NCBI GenBank assembly: GCA_030706635.1 | Contig: JAUZOD010000039.1 | Coordinates: 1-38,154 of the forward strand | DNA length: 38,154 nucleotides | Reading direction: 5' to 3' | Source of the DNA: Bacteroidota bacterium | GTDB lineage: Bacteria; Bacteroidota; Bacteroidia; Chitinophagales; Chitinophagaceae | Part shown: positions 7,464-16,600 of the stretch, in pieces | Layout: each line of letters opens with the position of its first letter | Numbering within the stretch: the first letter of the stretch is position 1 | Made by a program: the position numbers and the translations under genes | The notes under the pieces: model-generated | Told to the model about the DNA's origin: nothing | The model's database searches: none | What the model saw: the letters and a program-made list of their open reading frames with translations, nothing else

Positions 7464-7771
7464 GTTGGTGGTTGCTCGCTGCAAATGTGCGAAAACTTTC
7501 CCGTTTTTGAAAACGGCTGGCAAATCGTTCCCGGGTTAAACGATTATTGTATCACCGCCAAATTTTTTTTAACATTCCCACCCGCTTTTATGTGCATAAA
7601 TCAATTCAGTGAATGCCCGCCTGCGCTTCAGGATTTATCAACCATTCTTTTCCACAAGTGTTAATATTTCAAAGAGGGAAATTCGAGAATCAAAAAATAC
7701 TTTCGTTACCTGCTTAACAATTCGGTAATAAGCGGCGCATTTTCCAAAAAACAACAAAAGCTTTTATCCTC
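7464..7771. promoter_or_regulatory. Divergent promoter region between GGGPS and nrdJ (308 bases)
   Basis: No gene is visible here. It must contain promoters for both flanking genes. Candidate elements: a perfect inverted repeat at 7501-7516, a sequence ttttccaca at 7648-7656 that fits the relaxed DnaA-box pattern TTWTNCACA, and tactttcg at 7698-7705, one base from the Bacteroidota -7 consensus TAnnTTTG. I see no cobalamin riboswitch core and no convincing NrdR box, although the gene downstream encodes a B12-dependent reductase. Confidence 0.55.
7501..7516. promoter_or_regulatory. 16-bp palindrome upstream of GGGPS
   Basis: ccgtttt-tg-aaaacgg is a perfect inverted repeat with a 2-base centre, 38 bases before the chosen GGGPS start. 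It could be an operator or a leader hairpin; nothing else identifies it. Confidence 0.35.
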
Positions 7772-10700
7772 ATGGTTACTCATACGCAATCTGCGAGCGG
7801 TTTGCAGTTCAGCCGTCGCTTTACCCGGGAAGATATCCCCGTTTTTGACCAGTTCGATTATGATTATCGCAGTTCGGTGATCCGCAATCCTACGGGTGAG
7901 ATTGTTTTTGAAATGACCAATGTGGAGGTGCCGGGATCATGGAGCCAGATAGCCACAGACATTCTTGCCCAGAAATACTTCCGCAAGGCGGGTGTGCCCC
8001 AGCCGGACGGTTCCCTGGGCAGGGAAACCTCGGTGAAACAGGTGGCTCACCGCCTGGCCAACTGCTGGAAGGTATGGGGTATCCGGTATGGTTATTTTGC
8101 CAGTGACCGGGACGCTCAGATCTTTTATGAAGAACTGGTTTATTCCATTCTTAATCAGGCCTGTGTTCCCAACAGCCCACAATGGTTTAATACCGGCCTT
8201 CATGAAAGTTATGGCATCACCGGGAAGCCGCAGGGGCATTATTATGTTGACCAGCTGGACGGACAACTGAAGAAATCCACTTCAGCTTATGAACGCCCCC
8301 AGCCGCATGCCTGTTTTATTCTGAGCGTGGAAGACGATCTCGTAAACGATGGCGGCATCATGGATCTCTGGGTTCGGGAGGCCCGCATTTTCAAATATGG
8401 ATCAGGCGTCGGGACCAATTTTTCCAATATTCGCGGGGAAGGTGAGAGGCTCAGTGGTGGAGGAACGTCCAGTGGCCTGATGAGTTTTCTTAAAATAGGC
8501 GACCGTGCGGCTGGTGCAATCAAATCCGGCGGCACTACCCGCCGCGCAGCAAAGATGGTTTGCCTTGATCTTGATCACCCAGAAATCATGGACTTCATCA
8601 ACTGGAAGATGGAGGAAGAGAAAAAAGTGGGAGCATTGATTGCTGCGGGATACCCGAGTGACTATGAAGGGGAAGCTTACAAAACAGTAAGTGGCCAAAA
8701 CTCAAATAATTCTGTACGTATACCCAACTCATTTTTTGAAAAGCTCGAAAACGGGGAAGACTGGGAGCTGAAGGCAAGAAGTGACGGAAGGGTGATGAAA
8801 AAAATTCCTGCAAAGGAGGTTTGGAATCAGATTAACTATGCAGCATGGCGTTGTGCTGACCCGGGTACCCAATACGATACTACCATTAATGAATGGCATA
8901 CCTGCCCGAGTGGTGGCCGTATCCGGGCATCCAACCCTTGCTCCGAGTACATGTTCCTGGATAATACCGCATGTAATCTGGCTTCCGTGAATCTTCGCAG
9001 GTTCTATGATGAAACCACCAACAACATCGATGTAGAAGGATTTGAGTACACTTGCCGCCTATGGACGGCTGTGCTGGAGATTTCAGTGCTAATGGCCCAG
9101 TTCCCATCCAAGGAAGTGGCCCAGCTGTCTTACGACTACCGAACCCTGGGGCTCGGTTACGCCAATCTGGGCTCTATGCTGATGGTGATGGGCATTCCTT
9201 ACGACAGTGAAGAGGCCAGGGGTATTGCCGGTGCCATCAGCGCCATCATGACCGGGGTATCTTACAAAACATCTGCTGAAATGGCCCGGACGCTCGGCGC
9301 ATTTCCCAAATTCGCTGAAAACCGGGAATCCATGCTTCGCGTAATGCGTAATCACCGGCTGGCGGCTTATGATGCCGATGAGTATGAAATGCTGCAGATC
9401 AAGCCACAGGGTATCAAAGCAAAGTATTGTCCGGATTATCTGCTCACGGCGGCTACCCGGGCATGGGATGACGCTGTTCAGCTCGGAGAGAAATACGGTT
9501 ACCGGAATGCACAAACAACCGTTATTGCACCTACCGGAACCATCGGACTGGTTATGGACTGCGACACAACCGGTGTTGAACCTGATTTCGCGTTGGTGAA
9601 ATTTAAAAAACTATCCGGAGGCGGTTATTTCAAAATCATCAACCAGTCTGTTCCCGCCGCCCTGAAAAATCTCGGGTACGGAGACAGGGAAATTGATGCG
9701 GTTATTAAATATGCTGTTGGCGCAGGAACTTTTGCCGGCGCCCCGCATATCAATCACCAAACGCTGAGTGAAAAAGGATTTTTTGCTGAAGAAATAAAGA
9801 AGCTGGATTCGGCTGTTGCATCAGCCTTTGAAATCGGCTTCGTTTTTAATGTATACAATCTCGGGGAAGAATGCCTGAAACGCCTGGGCTTCCAGCCGGA
9901 GCAATATTATAATTTTGAATGGAACCTGCTGGAAGCCCTTGGGTTTTCCGATGAGCAGATCGCGGAAGCCAACAATTACGTGTGCGGTACCATGACGGTA
10001 GAAGGCGCGCCCTATCTGCGAAATGAACATCTCCCGGTATTTGATTGTGCCAATAAATGCGGTAAGATCGGGGAAAGATTTATTCACGCCCATGGCCATA
10101 TCCGGATGATGAGTGCCGCTCAACCTTTTATCAGCGGTGCGATTTCCAAAACAATCAATCTTCCCAATGAAGCAACAGTAGAAGAGATTGCCGATGCTTA
10201 TCTGCTGAGCTGGAAACTGGGACTTAAAGCATGCGCGCTTTACCGGGACGGATCCAAACTTTCCCAGCCACTTAGTAACAAATCAGATAAAAAGAAGAAA
10301 CAGGATACAACGGATGAAGTGAAGGGAGCCATTTCCAATGAGCCCCTGGCAGGAGTGGAACCGAATATTGTGGACATGAGCCAGCTTACGGTGAGGGAGC
10401 TGCTGGAAGAAGTACAGAAGAGAGTTCAGTCTTCTCCAGACACCAAGTTGAAAAGAGAGCTTGCCACGATTGTGGAACGCAGAACACTTCCGGCAAAAAG
10501 ACGCGGCTTCACGCAAAAGGCCAAAATCAATGGCCAGGCCATCTTCCTGCGCACCGGCGAATATGCAGATGGAACCGTAGGCGAGATTTTCATAGACATG
10601 GCCAAGGAAGGAGCCACGATGCGGAGTATGCTGAACTGTTTTGCGATCGCAATCTCGATCGGACTGCAATACGGCGTGCCGTTGGAAGAGTTTGTGGAAA

Positions 10701-11146
10701 AATTTGTGTTTACCCGCTTTGAACCATCCGGCATGGTAGATCATCCGAATATCAAAAGCGCCACATCAATTGTTGATTTTATTTTCCGCTCGCTGGCGTA
10801 TGAATATTTAGGAAGGGCCGATCTGGTACATGTACTTGACAAACCGGAAGTGTTGAATACCGGGAATGCGGAATGGGATCAACCCATTCAGGCAGAACCA
10901 GAAAAGAAAACACCGGAGTTAAGTGAAGTAAGAATAGTTGCCAAACCAGCTTCGTCATCTACCGGCCCAACAGCTCAGAAAATAGTAAAAAACAATAAGG
11001 TGGAAAGCGGACTCGATGCAGTGAATGCAGCGGCTAAAAGTATGCAGAGCGATGCGCCTGCGTGCAATACCTGCGGGCATATCACCATTCGCAGCGGCAC
11101 GTGCTATAAGTGCCTCAACTGCGGAAACAGCATGGGCTGCAGTTAA
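7772..11146 (+). CDS. nrdJ: Vitamin B12-dependent (class II) ribonucleoside-diphosphate reductase
   Basis: 1124 residues, in the range of the long NrdJ form. Active-site residues by motif: Cys181 in PHACFILS (disulfide partner), Cys390 and Glu392 in SNPCSEYMF (thiyl radical cysteine and base), and Cys401 in NTACNLASVNL (second redox cysteine); the Cys390-Cys401 spacing of 11 is that of class II enzymes. APTGTIGLVMDCDTTG lies near 590. The catalytic part ends near 840, followed by a Lys-rich linker, a TSCPD-type domain (about 910-1040) and a cysteine-rich tail (Cys1098, 1101, 1111, 1114, 1117, 1123) of the zinc-ribbon/thiol-shuttle kind. It reduces ribonucleotides using adenosylcobalamin and needs neither oxygen nor a second subunit. 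It is monocistronic, followed by a stem-loop. Confidence 0.96.
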   Translation: MVTHTQSASGLQFSRRFTREDIPVFDQFDYDYRSSVIRNPTGEIVFEMTNVEVPGSWSQIATDILAQKYFRKAGVPQPDGSLGRETSVKQVAHRLANCWKVWGIRYGYFASDRDAQIFYEELVYSILNQACVPNSPQWFNTGLHESYGITGKPQGHYYVDQLDGQLKKSTSAYERPQPHACFILSVEDDLVNDGGIMDLWVREARIFKYGSGVGTNFSNIRGEGERLSGGGTSSGLMSFLKIGDRAAGAIKSGGTTRRAAKMVCLDLDHPEIMDFINWKMEEEKKVGALIAAGYPSDYEGEAYKTVSGQNSNNSVRIPNSFFEKLENGEDWELKARSDGRVMKKIPAKEVWNQINYAAWRCADPGTQYDTTINEWHTCPSGGRIRASNPCSEYMFLDNTACNLASVNLRRFYDETTNNIDVEGFEYTCRLWTAVLEISVLMAQFPSKEVAQLSYDYRTLGLGYANLGSMLMVMGIPYDSEEARGIAGAISAIMTGVSYKTSAEMARTLGAFPKFAENRESMLRVMRNHRLAAYDADEYEMLQIKPQGIKAKYCPDYLLTAATRAWDDAVQLGEKYGYRNAQTTVIAPTGTIGLVMDCDTTGVEPDFALVKFKKLSGGGYFKIINQSVPAALKNLGYGDREIDAVIKYAVGAGTFAGAPHINHQTLSEKGFFAEEIKKLDSAVASAFEIGFVFNVYNLGEECLKRLGFQPEQYYNFEWNLLEALGFSDEQIAEANNYVCGTMTVEGAPYLRNEHLPVFDCANKCGKIGERFIHAHGHIRMMSAAQPFISGAISKTINLPNEATVEEIADAYLLSWKLGLKACALYRDGSKLSQPLSNKSDKKKKQDTTDEVKGAISNEPLAGVEPNIVDMSQLTVRELLEEVQKRVQSSPDTKLKRELATIVERRTLPAKRRGFTQKAKINGQAIFLRTGEYADGTVGEIFIDMAKEGATMRSMLNCFAIAISIGLQYGVPLEEFVEKFVFTRFEPSGMVDHPNIKSATSIVDFIFRSLAYEYLGRADLVHVLDKPEVLNTGNAEWDQPIQAEPEKKTPELSEVRIVAKPASSSTGPTAQKIVKNNKVESGLDAVNAAAKSMQSDAPACNTCGHITIRSGTCYKCLNCGNSMGCS

Positions 11147-11190
11147 CCATTTTTAAAGATACTTTGGACGGTTTTTACTTAACCATAGGT

Positions 11191-11220
11191 CCCTGCATAT
11201 CCATGCGGGGATCTTTATTT
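11191..11220 (+). terminator. Probable terminator of nrdJ
   Basis: An 8-bp stem ccctgcat / atgcgggg (one G-T pair) with loop atcc, followed by the T-rich atctttattt, 44 bases after the nrdJ stop. The T-run is interrupted, so strength is uncertain. Confidence 0.6.
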
Positions 11221-11221
11221 A

Positions 11222-11302
11222 ATTGACAATTGACAGTGGAGAATTGACAATGCTTTAATGAAGAATTGCCGATGGAGGGCAATGCATTGTCCCTTGTCAA
11301 TT
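11222..11302. repeat. Inverted heptamer repeat (attgaca type)
   Basis: Left arm: attgaca, attgaca, gtggaga, attgaca, then atgc (11222-11253). Right arm: gcatt, then tgtccct and tgtcaat (11284-11302), which are reverse complements of a degenerate and a perfect unit. The loop region ends in the small palindrome caatgcattg. The unit is closely related to that at 32994-33083 (gttgacg/attgacg). Confidence 0.85.
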
Positions 11303-11395
11303 AATTCCCTATTTGGGAAACCTGTAGTTGTGCGAGCGAAATTGGTCATTTATCCGCAATTTTCAACCCATCTGTACGTTAATGTGAAAGCTCAA

Positions 11396-11521
11396 ATGAA
11401 AACCATGAAAAAGATCCTGGCCCTGGCATTACTCCTCGGTTTATTGTACTCCTGCAACCGTTCTGTTACACCTTATCAGGCTGCATCGCACCACTACAAT
11501 CATTGCCGCGACATGAGGTAA
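11396..11521 (+). CDS. Very small predicted lipoprotein (41 residues)
   Basis: The chosen start (ATG 11396; a second ATG three codons later is also possible) gives a lysine-containing N-terminus, a Leu/Ala-rich hydrophobic segment and the lipobox LLYSC at residues 16-20. Only 21 residues remain after the lipidated cysteine, including a His/Tyr-rich stretch ASHHYNHCRDMR. Tiny lipoproteins of this form are common in Bacteroidota; I recognise no function. The frame is open upstream to 11258 but those codons come from the repeat region. It stands alone between nrdJ and the YcxB-like gene. Confidence 0.6.
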   Translation: MKTMKKILALALLLGLLYSCNRSVTPYQAASHHYNHCRDMR

Positions 11522-11617
11522 ATTCGGCCTTATTTATTATTGGTCATCAATCATTCTACTTCTTTAGTACATTGCGTACCGTAATTTTCCACCACTGTGG
11601 GAGGTTAACCCCTGAGG

Positions 11618-12094
11618 ATGATCATTCATTTCGAATACGATAAAAAACAAGTGCTTCAGGCGCTGAGGTATCATTTTATTTCCAGACCGGAGATCAGGAT
11701 CCTGCTGATCCTTCTCAACGTTTTCACCATCTTAAGCGCAATCCTTTTTTTCATGCACAAGATCCAGCCGCTGTCCTTTCTTACGTTTTCATTGTTGTGG
11801 TTCTTGCTACTCATCACCATTTGGAGATTATTGCCTTTAAGTGTATATAAAAGGTCGCAAACTTTTAAGGACCAGTTCAGCATGGACCTCAATGAACAGG
11901 ATGTTGTATTGCAAACGGAACGCGGATCGCATGCCTGGCAGTGGCGGGAATTCAGTTCCTTTCTGGAAAGCCCACATTTCTTTTATTTGTATTTTAACAG
12001 CCGTTCTTTTTTCCTCGTACCCAAGGATGCCTTTAAGGAACAGGACAATCTGCAGCAGGCAAGGGCCTTGTTGAAAGAGAAACTTAAAAAATAA
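11618..12094 (+). CDS. YcxB-like membrane protein
   Basis: 158 residues. Two hydrophobic segments (about 28-46 and 52-72) form a membrane hairpin, followed by a soluble part with FSMDLNEQDVVLQTE, HAWQWREFSSFLESP and FFLVPKDAF. This order of a short N-terminal cytosolic piece, two membrane spans and a tail that reads WxxF...VPK...F fits the YcxB-like domain found in many small bacterial membrane proteins of unknown role. It ends 10 bases before the first YeeE/YedE half, so the three genes probably form one transcript. Whether it assists the transporter is unknown. Confidence 0.65.
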   Translation: MIIHFEYDKKQVLQALRYHFISRPEIRILLILLNVFTILSAILFFMHKIQPLSFLTFSLLWFLLLITIWRLLPLSVYKRSQTFKDQFSMDLNEQDVVLQTERGSHAWQWREFSSFLESPHFFYLYFNSRSFFLVPKDAFKEQDNLQQARALLKEKLKK

Positions 12095-12104
12095 GATCAT
12101 CATT

Positions 12105-12665
12105 ATGATTTCATTCATCAGCCAGCCATGGCCATGGTATGTTTCCGGACTGGCCATTGCTGTGATTATGACCATTCTTATATTTTTTGGAAAATCATTT
12201 GGCTTTTCTGCTAATCTGTCCACCATCTGTTCTATGATGGGAGCAGGTAAAAAAGTATCTTTTTTTAGTTTTGACTGGAAGAAAGAGCAATGGAACCTGT
12301 GGTTCCTGGTTGGATCCGTTGTCGGTGGGTTTATTGCGGTTCACTGGTTACAGTCTCCTGAACCCATGCGTTTATCTGCTGCAACCGTTACGGATTTGCA
12401 AAAATTAAATATTCCATTTGATGGCCGGCTGGAGCCCGCATCCATTTTTAACTGGGAGTTCCTGACCACCTGGCGAGGCATCATTTTATTCCTGGTTGGT
12501 GGGTTTTTAATCGGTTTTGGAACCCGTTACGCAGGTGGTTGTACTTCGGGTCATGCCATATCCGGACTTTCCAATCTTCAGCTTCCCTCTTTGATTGCCG
12601 TTATTGGATTTTTTATCGGCGGATTAATCGTAACCCATCTTTTATTTCCGGTCATCTTTAAATAA
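12105..12665 (+). CDS. YeeE/YedE-family sulfur transporter, first half
   Basis: 186 residues with about four to five membrane spans. The conserved YeeE/YedE signature FGTRYAGGCTSGHAISG lies near residues 145-160 and holds the family cysteine; the final span is followed by a short tail. In full-length YeeE/TsuA proteins, conserved cysteines in such pseudo-repeat motifs relay thiosulfate through the membrane. Here the protein is split in two, and the second half starts 7 bases downstream. The usual partners (rhodanese, persulfide dioxygenase, sulfur-responsive regulator) are not in this window. Substrate is inferred to be thiosulfate or a related sulfur compound. Confidence 0.85.
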   Translation: MISFISQPWPWYVSGLAIAVIMTILIFFGKSFGFSANLSTICSMMGAGKKVSFFSFDWKKEQWNLWFLVGSVVGGFIAVHWLQSPEPMRLSAATVTDLQKLNIPFDGRLEPASIFNWEFLTTWRGIILFLVGGFLIGFGTRYAGGCTSGHAISGLSNLQLPSLIAVIGFFIGGLIVTHLLFPVIFK

Positions 12666-12671
12666 GCAGCA

Positions 12672-13085
12672 ATGAAAGCAATCAAATATATACTGGCCGG
12701 CATTGTGTTCGGGATCATCATGACCAAATCGGAGGCCGTGTCCTGGTATCGCATTCAGGAGATGTTCAGGTTCCAGTCGTTCTTTATGTATGGAATCATG
12801 GGAAGTGCGGTTGTTCCCGGTATCCTCGTTGTAGCGCTGATCAAACGATTTAAATTCAGGGACATCACCGGAACGCCCATTTATTTCCCTGATAAGGACA
12901 AGCATTGGAAGAAATATTTGTTTGGAGGCACTATATTCGGACTGGGCTGGGCATTGACCGGAGCCTGCCCCGGCCCCCTATTTGTATTGCTTGGATGCGG
13001 ATACGGAGTGATGCTGCTCGTGATTGCCGGCGCCTTACTGGGAACATTCACTTATGGCATTTTCCGGGACCGTTTACCGCAATAG
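12672..13085 (+). CDS. YeeE/YedE-family sulfur transporter, second half
   Basis: 137 residues. The N-terminus KYILAGIVFGIIMTKSEAVSWYR followed by IQEMFRF (given in two parts) is the typical start of the second half protein. The C-terminal half contains FGLGWALTGACPGP with the second conserved cysteine, then LLGCGYG. Four membrane spans are likely. It is separated from the first half by 6 bases, so both are made together and should assemble as a heteromer in the inner membrane that imports a small sulfur species. Confidence 0.85.
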   Translation: MKAIKYILAGIVFGIIMTKSEAVSWYRIQEMFRFQSFFMYGIMGSAVVPGILVVALIKRFKFRDITGTPIYFPDKDKHWKKYLFGGTIFGLGWALTGACPGPLFVLLGCGYGVMLLVIAGALLGTFTYGIFRDRLPQ

Positions 13086-13278
13086 ACCGGCCCTGGAGTC
13101 TTTTCAAAACCATGATCATTAATTCCGGAGGAATGCCGGAAACCAGGACACGCATCCGTATGATCACGCATTGACGTTAAGCCCCCACAACTATTAAACA
13201 ATCTCTCAGGGATTCCCAAATTTTGTTTAAATTGATTTACATAAGCAAAATCAACTTATGCCAGTCACACCTTCCATC

Positions 13279-13647
13279 ATGAGCCTTCACCTGCGGTACC
13301 GGCTTTGGATTGCGGAAATGAATTATGACATTAACATACTGCGGATCTTTAACGATTACCTCGAAGCCCTTTCATCAAAAAAGGAAACGTCTGAAGTAAA
13401 TACCGGGATCGGCTATTTTGAGCAGAAGTTCCCGTCCGTCCGAAAAGAGATAGACGATTTAAGAAATGAGATGCATTTGCTGAAAATGAAACTGGCTGCG
13501 TATTCCAGGGAGAAAAAACCACTGGACTATAAAACTTACCTGGCAGACAATCACACGGCGCTGAGAAAACGTTATTTGAAATTCCGGGACGACTTTGAAA
13601 AAATAAAGAAAGAGTTTGGAAGCTTTGAAGTAAAATGGCTGATTTAA
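13279..13647 (+). CDS. Hypothetical coiled-coil protein
   Basis: 122 residues from ATG 13279 (an alternative ATG at 13258 adds seven residues). It begins MSLHLRYRLWIAEMNYDINI, then is largely helical and charged. A heptad-like segment SVRKEIDDLRNEMHLLKMKL suggests a coiled coil in the middle, and the C-terminus ends FGSFEVKWLI. No signal peptide, membrane span or catalytic motif is visible, so it is probably cytoplasmic. I do not recognise a named family. It converges on the GH92 gene with only 13 bases between the two stops. Confidence 0.7.
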   Translation: MSLHLRYRLWIAEMNYDINILRIFNDYLEALSSKKETSEVNTGIGYFEQKFPSVRKEIDDLRNEMHLLKMKLAAYSREKKPLDYKTYLADNHTALRKRYLKFRDDFEKIKKEFGSFEVKWLI

Positions 13648-13660
13648 TTTTTATTCTCTG

Positions 13661-16600
13661 CTAATGGGCTCCGGCAATGGCTGATTTTTCTTTCAGATAA
13701 ATGGCTTTTACACCTGCTTCATCCAGCGCCGCATTGAATATTTTAACACCCCGTATTTTTCCATCAAAAGATCTGTCCAGCGGAAACTCTTCGTTGCCGC
13801 CGATGGACCAGGCCGCAGCCACATACAGATCTATTACTTTTTCCAAAGGCGTAACACCGTTCAGCGCTCCATCTATGTACACGCGGAGATCAGTTCCGTT
13901 ACAGACCCCCGCAATGTGATGCCAGTTATTGCGCCAGTTGCCGGGCAATGGAACGGAACAATCACCTCTTCCCCAGCCACCGGCAAAGAAGCTCAGTTCT
14001 GAGGTTCCTTTTAACTGCAATACATGATTATCGCCCTTGGCCAGCAGGTCCGTTAATTTCCATTTGTCACCGGGGTCATTGATCCAGGCCATCATGGTCA
14101 GCGTGGTTCCGTTACTGTCCAGGCTTGCTGTGTGTGGCAGGCTTGTAAAATCTCCTTCTTCTGACTTGTAGCCGTCGTTGCCAAATCCGGAAATGTCTTT
14201 TGCCTTTTCCGAAAAATGAATTTCTTCCGGAATATCCAAAACGACGGCATCATCAGCATCGGTGTAGATTTTAGTTTTGGCTGTATTATTGTTTACCTGC
14301 AAAGCATATAATCCTTCCTTCAGCGCTGCCCTGATGCTATGTCTTATTTTAAAGGAATCACCGGCATTCAAAATAACCGTGTCCCGGAATATTGTTTTTC
14401 CATTCAGCATGACCGGAATGACGAATTTTCGGTTATCCCCACCCTTGTTTTTTACAATATAGCTGGCATAGATCCAGTTTCCCATTCGGGTCACGGGAGA
14501 TGCCTGAAGACCGACTATCTCCGGCGCGGTGCTTACAGGATGTCTAGGACGCACCACGGTCACTTCCCGGGCAGGCATACCTTCTATCTGTAACTTGTTA
14601 CGTCCATAGGCATATAGCCTGCACAACAGGGAATCGTGCAAAGTCGTTCGGTCCGTAATAAAACAGTTCTTTTGAATCACCAGACTGTCATTCACATGCA
14701 ATCTGATGATGGCGGTACCCGCAGCACCTGTGTTGTGGATCGTAAACCTGACCCAAAACGGCGCGTCTGGTTTGATGCGGTGTTCTCTTACATAAAAGCC
14801 AGACAGGCTTACTTGCATGCTGCTGTCTGTTTCTTCCGGAATAAAGCCGGGTATCTTTTCCTTATCCGGTTTGTTATCCATATTAAACGATATTTCCCCG
14901 CCCTGTATCAATGTGGCATGCGGCAACCACTTTTCATGATATGACTGCCCGTTTATAGTAATCGATTTTACATAGAAATTTTCTGCTGAATTATTACCGG
15001 ATAATATTTTCCATTTCTTTCCTTCGGGAAGAGAAAGAGTGGCCTCTTTAAATAAAGGTGTTCCGATTGCATAAACCGGATTGCCGGGGCAAACAGGGAA
15101 CAGGCCCAGAGCGCTCCATACATACCAGCTTGAAATGGCTCCCAGATCATCATTTCCCGGTAACCCGCCTGGCGAATTGCCAAAGCGGTTATGCATGATA
15201 TCGTGTACCCATTCCTGCGTTTTGTATGGATAGGCAGTGCTATTGAATAAATAGGGTGCGTGCAATAGCGTTTCATTATCAAATACGATCCGTTTGTCTT
15301 CACGGGCCGAATCAAGTCCTTTGATAAAGTTTTTATCACCCCCCAGCAGATTGATCAGGTCGCGCTGATAATGCGGCAGGAAATAGGTATATACCCATTG
15401 GTCGCCTTCTTTATACCCTGCATTACCGGTTGCGTGATAAAATGTATTGCCTTTGCGTGGCAGTAGACATAATTCATCCGGATTAAATAAATTCCGGTAG
15501 TTGCGGCTCCGTTGCATTAGTTTGGCATAAAGATTTTGATCGTGCATTACCTGGCCGGCAAACCGGGCAAGCGCCCAGTCATCATAAGTATATTCCACGG
15601 TGCGTGTAACCGATTCGGTATAAGGGTAAGGAATAAAGCCCTTTTGGTATAAGGCCATATCCTTCTGTTTAAAGGGGCCGGTGACAATGCTCTTTTTCAT
15701 CGCCTCATAGATCACGGTACTGTCCAGGTTCTTTATCCCTTTCAGATAACTGTCCACGAGGATGGGAATGCTGTGATTGCCGGTCATCGATTCCGTAGGC
15801 AGATAACCGGACTGCCGGTAGATATCCAGCATAGACGAAAGCATATCTGCCTGTCTGCCCGGATACAGCAGGCATAACAAAGGATGCAGGGACCGGAAAG
15901 TATCCCAGGGTGAAAAGCCTCCATATTCATTTGCCCCATTTGTTTTGTGCACCTGTCTGTCACTGCCGCGATAGTAGCCATGCACATCAGAGATGATCCA
16001 TGGGAGTAAGAGCGAGTGGTACAGAGCCGAATAGAATATCGTTTTATTTTCTTCGGAAGGGTCCACGATGCTTACAACTGATAATTGTTTATTCCATTCA
16101 GCTTGTGTTTTGGCAAGAACCTGCTCAAAAGAATTACCGGTTAGCCCGGCATCCATGTTATCGAGAGCGGTTTCATAACCCGTTGAAGAAGTACTCAATT
16201 CTACGTTTAAAACAGTATTGCCTTCAGGAGCAGGTTGAAATTTTATGAACGATCCGCCGGCCAGCTTTTGTGTATCAGTAATGCTTCTGTTGAAGCGGAT
16301 GAGAATGATATTCTGCGTGTCGGCAGTCGCTTTTCCGCTACGGTTAGATCTGCGCATCGACCTGCCTTCCATTTCTACGGCAGATAGCGTGGACAAATCG
16401 TCAGCATCGCTGATAAAAATTTCTGGTACTGTACCGGCAGGAAATGTGATGCGGAACAAACCCGCATGTACGGTGGCCGTTGCTTCCACCAATGTTCCAT
16501 TGTCTCTGAATAAAACGCGATAATAACCAGGTTCGGCGTGTTCATCCTGATGCCGAAACCGCCTGCCATGCTCAATGGTCTGCTCACTTGCCACCGGCAT

